Assembly: GCA_946491915.1 (NCBI GenBank)
Contig: CAMLYR010000047.1
Coordinates: forward strand, 1 to 10,676
Source of the DNA: an uncultured Clostridium sp.
GTDB taxonomy: Bacteria > Bacillota_A > Clostridia > TANB77 > CAG-508
DNA length: 10,676 nt
Direction of reading: 5' to 3'
The first letter of the stretch is position 1; the number at the start of each line of letters is the position of its first letter. Of this stretch, positions 1 to 7,518 are shown piece after piece. The notes under the pieces are model-generated. The model was not told the DNA's origin, did not search any database, and worked only from the letters and a program-made list of their open reading frames with translations. A program made the position numbers and the translations under genes.

Positions 1-89
1 GATTACAAATTCTAAATTTTAAATAAACAAGCCTCTCGCTGCAAGAATTCGCGCTTCCTCATTTATTTAAAATAAAGAATTTGTACATC
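1..89. repeat. Long imperfect inverted repeat at the window edge
   Basis: Bases 1-27 are nearly the reverse complement of 62-89, with one unpaired base and two mismatches in about 27 pairs. The arms are almost pure A/T. The intervening 34 bases (28-61) are much more GC-rich and include GCCTCTCGCTGC and GCGCTTCCTC. No T-run follows the structure on either strand, so it is not a standard intrinsic terminator. It could be the end of a transcript from the neighbouring region, a structured RNA element or a small non-autonomous repeat. The left arm begins at the first base of the window, so the true boundary may lie outside. The stretch 90-250 holds only a possible promoter and ribosome binding site for the next gene. 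Confidence 0.55.
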
Positions 90-181
90 TATTTCACGTC
101 ACATTCGTCAATGAATTCAAAAAATAATACACCTCACCTTGCTCCAAGAAACTATCGAAACTAAAAATAAATAGGAAAAAG

Positions 182-237
182 TTAGTAGTAAAAAGTGTAT
201 AAATGTGATATGATATGTAAAATATAAAGGAGAAAGG
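182..237 (+). promoter_or_regulatory. Weak candidate promoter and RBS region of the methyltransferase gene
   Basis: A TATGAT hexamer at 209-214, preceded by TGTGA, resembles an extended -10 box, but no good -35 box lies 16-18 bases upstream. Shine-Dalgarno-like AAGGAG (227-232) and AAAGG (233-237) follow. Both are further than usual from the ATG at 251, about 18 and 13 bases. Two nearer ATGs (239 and 244) run into stops within a few codons. Confidence 0.3.
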
Positions 238-250
238 AATGAAATGAAAT

Positions 251-1006
251 ATGAATGAAGATAAATTTAACAATCTGGCTGACATTTATGAAAAATATAG
301 ACCATCTTATCCAGAAGACTATATAAAAGATGTTATTACCAAATGTCATTTGGATTCAGAGAGTTTAGTAGCAGATATAGGAGCGGGAACAGGGATTTTA
401 ACGAGACAATTATTACATAACAATTTAAAAGTAGTAGGCGTAGAACCTAATCCAGATATGAGAAAAATACTAAAAAAATTAGAAACAAATAAAAATTTTA
501 AAGCAATAGTAGGAACAGCAGAACATACCAATTTAGAAGATAATAGTATCGACCTTGTTGTTGTAGCACAAGCTTTTCACTGGTTTGATAAAGAAGAATT
601 TAAAAAGGAGTGTAAACGAATTTTAAAGCCAAATGGTAGAGTGTGGATTTTATGGAACCAATTAGATGAAAACAAAGATATTGTAAAAGAGCAAAAGAGA
701 ATAGATGATAAATATACAAATCGATTTCAAGAAGTAAATGGGATATTAAGTGGCACTAAAAAAGAAGAAAAAATACAAGGATTTTTTAGAGATAATATAT
801 ATGAAGTAAAGGTGGTAGATAATCCACTAGAAAATGATAGGGAAAGGTTTATTGGTTCTAATCTTTCAAAATCATATTCTTTAAAAAAAGAGGATGTGAA
901 TTATGATAATTATATAAAAGCATTTGGAGAAGTCTTTGATAAATATAGCGAAAACGGAAAAGTTATGATTCCGAATCAAACTTATGGATATTTAGGAAAA
1001 GTATAA
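251..1006 (+). CDS. Class I SAM-dependent methyltransferase (Methyltransf_11 type), substrate unknown
   Basis: The 251-residue protein has the Rossmann-like fold typical of soluble class I methyltransferases. Motif I, ADIGAGTGI, is at residues 41-49, and the acidic residue that would bind the SAM ribose is E65 in GVEPNPDM. GTAEHTNLEDNSIDLVVVAQ (88-107), AFHWFD (108-113) and LKPNGRVWILWN (125-136) are the usual motifs II and III. The opening FNNLADIYEKYRPSYP is the common start of a large family of Clostridial and Bacillus methyltransferases, so ATG 251 is a plausible start. An in-frame stop at 245 rules out a longer form. The length is normal. There is no signal peptide or membrane segment, so it should be cytoplasmic. 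Family membership gives no substrate, and the unrelated neighbours do not help. Confidence 0.85.
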   Translation: MNEDKFNNLADIYEKYRPSYPEDYIKDVITKCHLDSESLVADIGAGTGILTRQLLHNNLKVVGVEPNPDMRKILKKLETNKNFKAIVGTAEHTNLEDNSIDLVVVAQAFHWFDKEEFKKECKRILKPNGRVWILWNQLDENKDIVKEQKRIDDKYTNRFQEVNGILSGTKKEEKIQGFFRDNIYEVKVVDNPLENDRERFIGSNLSKSYSLKKEDVNYDNYIKAFGEVFDKYSENGKVMIPNQTYGYLGKV

Positions 1007-1116
1007 TGTTACAATTTATAGTAAAAAAATGCCAGATGTTGATTAAGAAACAGTGGGAATTTACGATAAAATAAGAAATCAAAAGATAATTATGTAAAAA
1101 GCTAGAAAAATCATTC

Positions 1117-1136
1117 ATATCATGATATAGTATAAA
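1117..1136. promoter_or_regulatory. Perfect 12-base palindrome with overlapping -10-like boxes ahead of transketolase
   Basis: ATATCATGATAT (1117-1128) is a perfect palindrome that runs into TATAGT (1126-1131) and TATAAA (1131-1136), 28-38 bases before the transketolase start. The position would suit a -10 region with an overlapping operator, but I find no convincing -35 box. The rest of the 157-base gap is AT-rich and holds nothing else I recognise. Confidence 0.25.
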
Positions 1137-1163
1137 AAGATAAAAAAGAGAGAGGTGTGTATA

Positions 1164-1982
1164 ATGAAAATAGGTGATGTAAAAGAATTGGAAAATATGG
1201 CAAAAGAAGTAAGAAGAGGAATTTTAGAAGAAGTATATAATGCACAATCTGGTCATCCAGGCGGTTCATTATCAGTAGCAGATATTTTAACAGTATTATA
1301 TTTCAACGAATTAAATATTGATGAAAAAAATCCTAAATGGGAAGATAGAGATAGAATGGTGTTATCAAAAGGACATTGCTCACCAGCTTTGTATAGTTGT
1401 TTAGCCAATAGAGGATTTTTTCCAGTAGAAGATTTAAAAATATTTAGAAAATTAGATAGCTATTTACAAGGACATCCAGATATGAATAAAATTCCAGGTG
1501 TTGATATGACAACTGGTTCATTGGGTCAGGGATTATCAGCTGCTGTAGGAATGGCAATTGCAGGAAAGATGGATAAAAAAGATTATAGAGTATATTGTGT
1601 ATTAGGAGATGGAGAAATAGAAGAGGGACAAGTTTGGGAAGCATCCATGTCTGCTAAAAAATATGCTTTAGATAATCTTTGTGTTATTGTAGATAATAAT
1701 CATTTGCAAATTGATGGAACAATAGAAGAAGTCATGAGTCCATATCCAATAGATGAAAAATTCAAAAGTTTTGGATTTGAAATTATCAAAATTGACGGAC
1801 ATAATATGCAAGAAATTTTAGATGCTTTTGATGTTGCAAAACATGTAAAAGGAAAACCAGTTTGTATTATTGCCAAAACGATAAAAGGAAAGGGTGTATC
1901 TTTTATGGAAAATCAAGTTGGTTGGCATGGAAAAGCACCTAATGAGGAGCAATATAAGATGGCAATGGAAGAGTTAGAATAG
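1164..1982 (+). CDS. tkt: Transketolase, N-terminal (thiamine-diphosphate pyrimidine) subunit
   Basis: This 272-residue protein corresponds to the N-terminal half of transketolase, which transfers two-carbon ketol units in the non-oxidative pentose phosphate pathway with thiamine diphosphate and Mg2+. Visible landmarks are SGHPGGSLS with H31, the SKGHCSPALY loop with H71, TGSLGQGLSAAVGMA, and the metal/cofactor motif GDG (148-150) ending in NN (178-179). Many Clostridia and Archaea encode transketolase as two polypeptides of about 275 and 310 residues, and this length matches the first. The start is ATG 1164, 8 bases after AGAGAGG. An in-frame GTG at 1155 overlaps that ribosome binding site and is unlikely. 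The C-terminal subunit gene normally follows directly, but here recD2 does. The partner must be elsewhere in the genome or lost. Confidence 0.9.
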   Translation: MKIGDVKELENMAKEVRRGILEEVYNAQSGHPGGSLSVADILTVLYFNELNIDEKNPKWEDRDRMVLSKGHCSPALYSCLANRGFFPVEDLKIFRKLDSYLQGHPDMNKIPGVDMTTGSLGQGLSAAVGMAIAGKMDKKDYRVYCVLGDGEIEEGQVWEASMSAKKYALDNLCVIVDNNHLQIDGTIEEVMSPYPIDEKFKSFGFEIIKIDGHNMQEILDAFDVAKHVKGKPVCIIAKTIKGKGVSFMENQVGWHGKAPNEEQYKMAMEELE

Positions 1983-1995
1983 AAATCATCAGCTT

Positions 1996-2020
1996 CTATG
2001 GCGTTCAGTGAATGCTATAG
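1996..2020 (+). other. Stem-loop between transketolase and recD2
   Basis: CTATGGCGTT (1996-2005) pairs with AATGCTATAG (2011-2020) through ten base pairs, two of them G-U in RNA, around a five-base CAGTG loop. The G-U pairs make it a plus-strand RNA structure. No clean U-run follows (ATTGTGTTCG), so it may be a weak terminator, a processing site or a 3' end stabiliser rather than a strong terminator. Confidence 0.4.
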
Positions 2021-2052
2021 ATTGTGTTCGTAAAAAAGAATAGGAGAGACAA

Positions 2053-4288
2053 ATGGAATTAGTAGGAGAAGTTGGAGACATAATTTATTACAATGAAACA
2101 AATAGTTATATGATAGCAGAATTTGATACAGAAGAGGAACAGACTACGATTGTAGGGTATTTACCTTTTGTGGCAAGTGCAGATAATTTAAAAGTGATTG
2201 GAAATTTTGTAGAACATAAAAAATATGGAAGACAATTTAAGGTAGAAACTTTTGAAAAATTAATGCCACAAACAGTTGGTGCATTAGAAAAATATTTAGC
2301 AAATGGAAATATTAAAGGTGTAGGAGAGGCGTTAGCAAAAAGAATTGTTAGTCGATTTGGAGAAGATACAATAAACATTATTAAAACAGAACCACAACGT
2401 TTAGCAGAAGTAAAAGGAATTTCAAAATCGAAAGCAATCGATATTGCAGAAAGTTTTTTAGAAAATTGGGAAGTTTGGCAAATTGTTGGCTTTTTAGAAA
2501 GATTTGGAATTGGCGCAGAATTTGCCAAAAAGGTATATGAATTGCTAGGTGTGAATGCTATTGAACAGATCAAACAAGATCCATATATCTTAATTGATAT
2601 TGCAAGAGGTGTAGATTTTAAGCAAATTGATAAAATGGCATTAGATTTAGGGATTCGCTATGATAATGATAAAAGAATTCGAAGTGGAATTAAATATGCC
2701 TTAATTCGAGCAACCTATAATGGACATGCCTGTGTTTTAAAAGAGAATTTAATTGAATTTGTCATCTCTTTATTAGATGTCATGACAGAAAATATAGAAG
2801 ATGGTTTGATAGAATTAAGAGCAAATGATGAAATCGTGATAGAAGAAAGAAATGATGGGACAGGAACCTGGATTTATTTATCTAATTTTTATTATACAGA
2901 ACAAGATATTGCTACTCGAATAAAACGATTGCAACAAGCTTCTAATGTGAAGGAAATAAAAAATATACAAACCATATTAAAGAAGATAGAATTAAATTCT
3001 AATATAGAATTATCAGAAAAACAAAAAGAAGCAATTGAATTGGTGAATGAAAATAATGTTACCATTATTACTGGTGGACCAGGAACAGGAAAAACAACCA
3101 TTATCAAAAGTATTATTGATATTTATGAACAAAAAGGAAATAAGGTAGTATTATGTGCGCCAACAGGAAGGGCTGCCAAAAAGATGACAGAAACAACTGG
3201 AAAAGAAGCTTCTACATTGCATAGATTATTAGAGATTGGGAAAATAGATGAAAATAATTTTTATCAAACCAGTACAGAATATGAAGGAGCACCAATTGAT
3301 GCAGATTTAATTATTGTAGATGAGCTATCCATGGTAGATATGTTTGTGATGAGCTATTTATTAAAATGTATATATAGGGGAACCAAACTAATTCTAGTAG
3401 GAGACTGTGATCAATTATCTTCAGTAGGTCCAGGAAGTGTATTAAAAGATTTGATTGCATCTGAAAAAGTAGTAACAGTACATTTGGATAAGATTTTTAG
3501 ACAAGCTGCAAAGTCAAAAATTATCTTAAATGCCCATAGAGTAAATAACGGAGAACCATTTATCACAAAAGGAGATGAAGACTATACAGAAGAAACGATG
3601 GATGACTTTTTCTATATTAATCAATCTTCTCAAGAAAAGATATTAGAGGAAGTATTGTCTTTATGTACAGGAAGATTAAAAAATTATGGAGATTATGACT
3701 TTTTCCAAAGTATACAAGTATTAACACCTACTAAAAAAGGAATGTTGGGAACAAGAGAATTGAACAAAGCTCTACAAGAAAGATTAAATCCCAATGTATA
3801 TGATTTACCGGAAAAAGCCAATATGGGAGCCATCTATCGAGCAGGAGATAGAATTATGCAAGTAAAAAATAATTATGATATGGACTGGGAAAAAGAAACA
3901 AAGACAGGAGATGTTGAAGTAGGAAGAGGCGTGTTTAATGGAGAAATTGGAACCATAACAGAAGTCAGTGAAAAAAATAAAATTATTGAAATTCAATTTG
4001 ATGACGAAAAAACAGCGTATTATGATTATACAGAATTAGAGCAAATAGAACATAGTTATGCCATCACGATACATAAAGCACAACGGAAGCGAATTTGATG
4101 TCGTTATCATGGTAGTTCCACCTTCAGCACCAGTTCTATTAACCAGAAACTTGTTATATACAGGAATTACAAGGGCCAAAAAATTGTTAATTGTTATTGG
4201 AAGTGAGAAAATAGTAAAATTCATGATACAAAATGTAGATAGTAAGAAAAGAAATACAGGCTTAGAATATAAGTTGAAAAATTTGTAA
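2053..4288 (+). CDS. recD2: RecD2-family SF1 DNA helicase, interrupted by a +1 frameshift at 4084
   Basis: RecD2 is a 5'-3' superfamily 1B DNA helicase that acts in repair and replication without RecBC. The start at ATG 2053 has AGGAGAG 4 bases upstream. An OB-like N-terminus (about 1-80) is followed by helix-hairpin-helix repeats (about 85-190; KYLANGNIKGVGEALAKRI and AEVKGISKSKA). Walker A is GGPGTGKT (341-348), Walker B VDE (422-424), motif III GDCDQLSSVGPG (450-461), the arginine finger FRQ (482-484), and an SH3-like insert lies at about 627-665. After ITIHKAQ (Q677) the zero frame reads RKRI and stops at 4098, giving 681 residues. Removing the single C at 4084 restores QGSEFDVVIM and the motif VI string YTGITRAKK, ending at 4288 with 744 residues, a normal RecD2 length. 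Without the shift, motifs V and VI are lost and the helicase should be inactive. The remainder has no other damage. Confidence 0.9.
4081..4088 (+). other. +1 frameshift site in recD2 (CAA-CGG-A to CAA-GGA)
   Basis: The sequence reads CAA C GGA AGC, where family conservation expects CAA GGA AGC (Gln-Gly-Ser of the HKAQGSEFD motif). The extra C is base 4084. In the zero frame the codon after CAA is CGG, an Arg codon used nowhere else in frame in this window, and a TGA follows four codons later. The site is not a homopolymer. It could be programmed recoding, a sequencing error or an inactivating mutation. Confidence 0.8.
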
Positions 4289-4326
4289 GGATGTTTTTAG
4301 TACAAATTAAAGAAACACAATGCACA

Positions 4327-4348
4327 CAATTTTACTTTTGTAAAATTG
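4327..4348. other. Perfect 9-base-arm palindrome between recD2 and comF
   Basis: CAATTTTAC (4327-4335) and GTAAAATTG (4340-4348) are perfect inverted repeats around TTTT. No U-run follows on the plus strand, so it is a poor terminator. The symmetry would suit a dimeric repressor operator or a small RNA hairpin. The rest of the 236-base gap (4289-4524) is AT-rich with no gene I can support. Confidence 0.4.
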
Positions 4349-4524
4349 ACACAGAACAAATTTACGGAAAGCAAAAGAGTAAAGATAGAATTAATATAAA
4401 TTTTCAAGCTTTCCGATTTGTTCTAGATGTTATTAAAAATATATATTATATGTTTTATTCAAATAATTTTTAAATTCGATTTATTTACCATATAAAGAAG
4501 TTGTGAATCATTATATAGAAAGAG

Positions 4525-5181
4525 GTGATTATAAAATTTATTAATATTATAAATATAATGTTTCCACAAATCTGTGGATTTTGTGGAAAAATAAGTAAAG
4601 AAGGACTTTGCAATCAGTGTAACATAAAATTAAAAGAATTAGCACAAGATAGCATTATTTGTGAAGATTTTAAAGATAAATATTTTAATGAATTAATTTA
4701 TATTTTTAAATATGAAGGATTGATTAGAAAATTGATTATAGACTATAAATTTAACGAAAAGTCATATATGTATGTTGGCTTTGTAAAATGTATTTTAAAA
4801 AATGAAAAAATTTATAAAAAATTGCAAAATTATGATGTGATTATTCCAGTCCCAATTAGTAAGAAAAGGATGAAGGAAAGAGGATATAATCAAAGTTTTT
4901 TAATAGCAAAAGAATTAAGCAACAAGATAAATATAGATATACAAACAAATTGTTTATTGAAAACAAAACATATTATAGAACAAAGTAAATTAAATAAAGA
5001 ACAACGAAAAGAAAATATACAAAATGTATATGAATTAAAGAATAGAGAAATACTAAATAATAAACATATTTTATTAATAGATGATATTTATACAACAGGA
5101 AATACAGTAAATGAATGTGCAAAAATATTACAACAAGGAAGACCAAAGAAAATAGATGTATTGGTATTGGCAAAGGATTAA
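4525..5181 (+). CDS. comFC: ComF-family protein (zinc finger plus phosphoribosyltransferase fold)
   Basis: ComF/ComFC proteins are needed for DNA uptake in natural transformation, and in Bacillus ComFC works with the ComFA ATPase. An N-terminal zinc finger is formed by C17, C20, C29 and C32 (FPQICGFCG then GLCNQC). VIIPVPISKKRMKERGYNQS precedes the type I phosphoribosyltransferase loop LLIDDIYTTGNT (183-194), and the end VLVLAKD is typical. About 218 residues is a normal length. The start is uncertain. GTG 4525 is part of the ribosome binding site AGAGGTGAT (4521-4529), and no ATG occurs until 4558, which would give MFPQICGFCG and 207 residues. A rare ATT start at 4540 would fit the ribosome site spacing best. 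recD2 upstream and comF form a plausible DNA-metabolism neighbourhood, but no other competence gene is visible. Confidence 0.85.
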   Translation: MIIKFINIINIMFPQICGFCGKISKEGLCNQCNIKLKELAQDSIICEDFKDKYFNELIYIFKYEGLIRKLIIDYKFNEKSYMYVGFVKCILKNEKIYKKLQNYDVIIPVPISKKRMKERGYNQSFLIAKELSNKINIDIQTNCLLKTKHIIEQSKLNKEQRKENIQNVYELKNREILNNKHILLIDDIYTTGNTVNECAKILQQGRPKKIDVLVLAKD

Positions 5182-5286
5182 AAAATAAAAAAACGAAAGC
5201 TTATAATAATGGACAAAGAAATATATTTTTTAAAAAGAAATTTTTAAAATAGAATTTTGTGGTAGGAGAAAGGATTTTAAGGATTA

Positions 5287-7264
5287 ATGGAGGATTTAGT
5301 TGAAAGTATTTTAGATTACATAAGATCAGATTATACAGATTATGCCATTATGATAAATGGCGAATGGGGTTCACGGAAAAACCCATTTTTGGAATCATAA
5401 AATTAGAAAAAAGATAGAATCTATGCAATTAAATGGAAGAAAATATACCACCATTTATATGTCTTTGTATGGGATTTCTAATCTAGAAGATATTAGTAAA
5501 AAAATCTTTATTGAAACTACCCAATTAATGGATAAAAACTTGAGAAAATATATGGAGGCCAATGAACAAACAAGCATACCAGAATATGCAAAAACAGGAA
5601 TTGATATGGCTAACTTTTTTGGTGTTACACAAAGTGGAGATAAAGTAGATTATGCTGAATTTTTCTCAACAGAGGATAAAGTTCTTTGTTTTGATGATTT
5701 GGAGAGAGCCAATGTTGATGTTATTGATATCTTAGGATATATCAATAATTTTGTTGAACATGACCATATCAAAACCATTATCATTTGTAATGAAAAAGAA
5801 TTATCAAGTAAATTAAAAAGCTCTAATCTAGAAATGAAAACATTTATTGCTACGTATTTATTAGATAAGCAAGATGAATTAAATGATATAGATAAACCAA
5901 TTGTTGAAAAAATACAACAAAAAATAGAAAATGTATTTGATAAAGCAAATGATTATGAAAGAATAAAAGAAAAACTAATTGGTGAAACCTTTGAATATGC
6001 ACCGAAATTTGACTATATTATTAACGGTATATTAATGCGTTATGAAAATTATACAGACTTAATTCGTTTCTTAAGGGAAAATACTAGATTCATTATTTCA
6101 ACATTTGAAAGAAGTGGAACTAGAAACTTAAGAATTTTAAAACACGCTTTAAATGACTTTAAGAAGGTATATGAAATGGTCAATAAATTTTATCCTAATA
6201 CGAGTTATAGAGTGATGCAAACTATGCTGATATTTACAATTGCCATTTCATTTGAAATAAAAGCAGGAAAAGTAACCAAAGATAAATTTATGAATATTAA
6301 GGATAATGAAGAATATAAGTCTATATTGGTATCATCCAGAATCTTAATGGATAATAGACAATTCTATATTAAAGAATTTGATAGTAATTATTATTATAAT
6401 TTTAAATCTGAATATAGATTTTTTAAATTTATAGAATATTATGTAAGAACTAGAATCTTTGATATGAAAATATTTAAAGAAAATATGGAAACCATCAGAA
6501 ATACAATTGATATAGAAAATTTACCAGCATATAAGAGATTACTTATAGAAGAATATTGGAAAATATCTGATGATGAATTTGACAAAGTCATAGCAGATAT
6601 TATGGAAGATGTAAAACAAGGAAATTTGTGTTTAATTGATAATGTAAAAATATATGCATATTTTAGCTATTTTTCTAAGAAGAATCTGATTGATTATGAT
6701 TTGAAAACCATTAAAAATGTATTTTTTAATGGTATGAATTTGGCATCATTAAAATCAGAATATTGTGCAAATGTAGATGAAGAATTAGGAAAAATAGCAA
6801 TTAATGAAGTGGCAGAAGATATGGATGATATTTTAAAACATTTCCATACATTAAATGAACAATTACATGATAAAATGCTTAAAGAAAAAGCAGAAGAAAT
6901 TTTTGAATGTATTCCAATGAAAATGGAATTATTTTATGAAAAATTTGATAGAGAATGTATGAATATTCCAATATTTAAATATTATGATCCATATCAAATG
7001 TTCCAAAGAATTTCTTGTGCAAGTAATGAAGATATTGTTTTCATAAAAGAAAAGTTAGTGAACAGAGCAGATAAATATGCAAAACAAATTGAACCTGAAA
7101 TTAAAAATATGAAACAATTGAAGCAAATTATAGATGATTATTTAAGTGGAAAAGATCCTTCTATAAAAATTGTTATGTTAAAAGAATTTTCAAAAGATTT
7201 AGGATATATCATTGATAAATATAAACCAACATTGTTTCCTAAAAAAGAAGAAAAAGTAGAATAA
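5287..7264 (+). CDS. KAP-like P-loop NTPase, interrupted by a +1 frameshift inside Walker A
   Basis: With the extra C at 5374 removed, the protein has 658 residues. Walker A is GEWGSGKT (25-32), the SLYGISNLEDISKKIF segment follows, and Walker B is VLCFDDLERA (132-141). TIIICNEKEL comes next and looks like the sensor strand. This arrangement matches KAP/STAND-like P-loop NTPases. I see no membrane segments, although many KAP proteins have them. The C-terminal 450 or so residues are charged, mostly helical-looking, and not recognised. ATG 5287 has AAGG 4 bases upstream and AGGAG further up (5264-5268). In the zero frame, translation would stop after 37 residues. The ATG at 5357 gives a long open frame but lacks the first Walker A glycine and any ribosome site, so it is an artefact of the shift. 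KAP proteins are often linked with membrane signalling or phage defence. A defence role here is only a guess, since no partner gene is present. Confidence 0.75.
5371..5378 (+). other. +1 frameshift site in the KAP-like NTPase gene (TCA-CGG-A to TCA-GGA)
   Basis: The sequence reads TCA C GGA AAA, where Walker A requires TCA GGA AAA ACC (Ser-Gly-Lys-Thr). The extra C is base 5374. The zero-frame codon is CGG, with TAA eight codons after it. The context ACGGAA, the codon phase and the following Gly GGA codon are the same as at the recD2 site. Confidence 0.8.
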
Positions 7265-7283
7265 TAAATAGTTCTTTTGGGTT

Positions 7284-7316
7284 AAATTGATCAAACGCAA
7301 TCTAATATCAATTTTA
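7284..7316 (+). terminator. Weak terminator-like hairpin after the KAP-like gene
   Basis: AAATTGAT (7284-7291) pairs with ATCAATTT (7307-7314) around a 15-base loop, and the descending arm ends in TTTTAT. The stem is short and AT-rich, so termination would be leaky at best. No better candidate is present in the gap. Confidence 0.3.
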
Positions 7317-7392
7317 TACATTACTTCATTCTATCATAAAGAAAAATTAATTTTTATCTAATATAAAGATTTAAACTTTTTATGACAAAATA

Positions 7393-7422
7393 TGAATAAA
7401 AAAGAAACAATAAGAAATAATA
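7393..7422 (+). promoter_or_regulatory. Candidate sigma-G/sigma-F-type promoter of spoVT
   Basis: TGAATA (7393-7398), a 17-base spacer and AATAATA (7416-7422) resemble the forespore sigma-G consensus TGAATA-N17/18-CATACTA; the -10 box matches at 5 of 7 positions. In Bacillus spoVT is transcribed by sigma-G, which makes the match meaningful, but the surrounding AT-richness raises the chance of a coincidence. Confidence 0.4.
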
Positions 7423-7518
7423 ACAGTATAACAAATTTATAAAACAAAGGGAGGATGGTTGAAAAATTTAATTCTTTCACAACCAGATTTGTGCCCAGAG
7501 AAAGGAATGGTTTTAATT

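Noticed and set aside
94..285. Minus-strand open frame overlapping the methyltransferase start
   Set aside because: It is a Phe-rich shadow of AT-rich plus-strand sequence with no ribosome site or recognisable protein; the same applies to the other minus-strand frames.
1155..1163. GTG 1155 as the transketolase start
   Set aside because: It overlaps the ribosome site AGAGAGG that serves ATG 1164.
4346..4351. TTGACA as a comF promoter -35 box
   Set aside because: No -10-like hexamer is found 16-18 bases downstream.
4291..4473. 60-codon open frame after recD2
   Set aside because: Its ATG has no spaced ribosome site, the composition is AT-driven, it overlaps the palindrome at 4327-4348, and the protein resembles nothing I know.
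4081..5378. Homopolymer sequencing error as the cause of the frameshifts
   Set aside because: Neither extra C lies in a homopolymer, so a simple run-length error does not explain them; another context-specific artefact remains possible.
5357..5400. ATG 5357 as the start of the KAP-like NTPase
   Set aside because: It has no ribosome site and lacks the first Walker A glycine; ATG 5287 plus skipping one C restores a complete P-loop.
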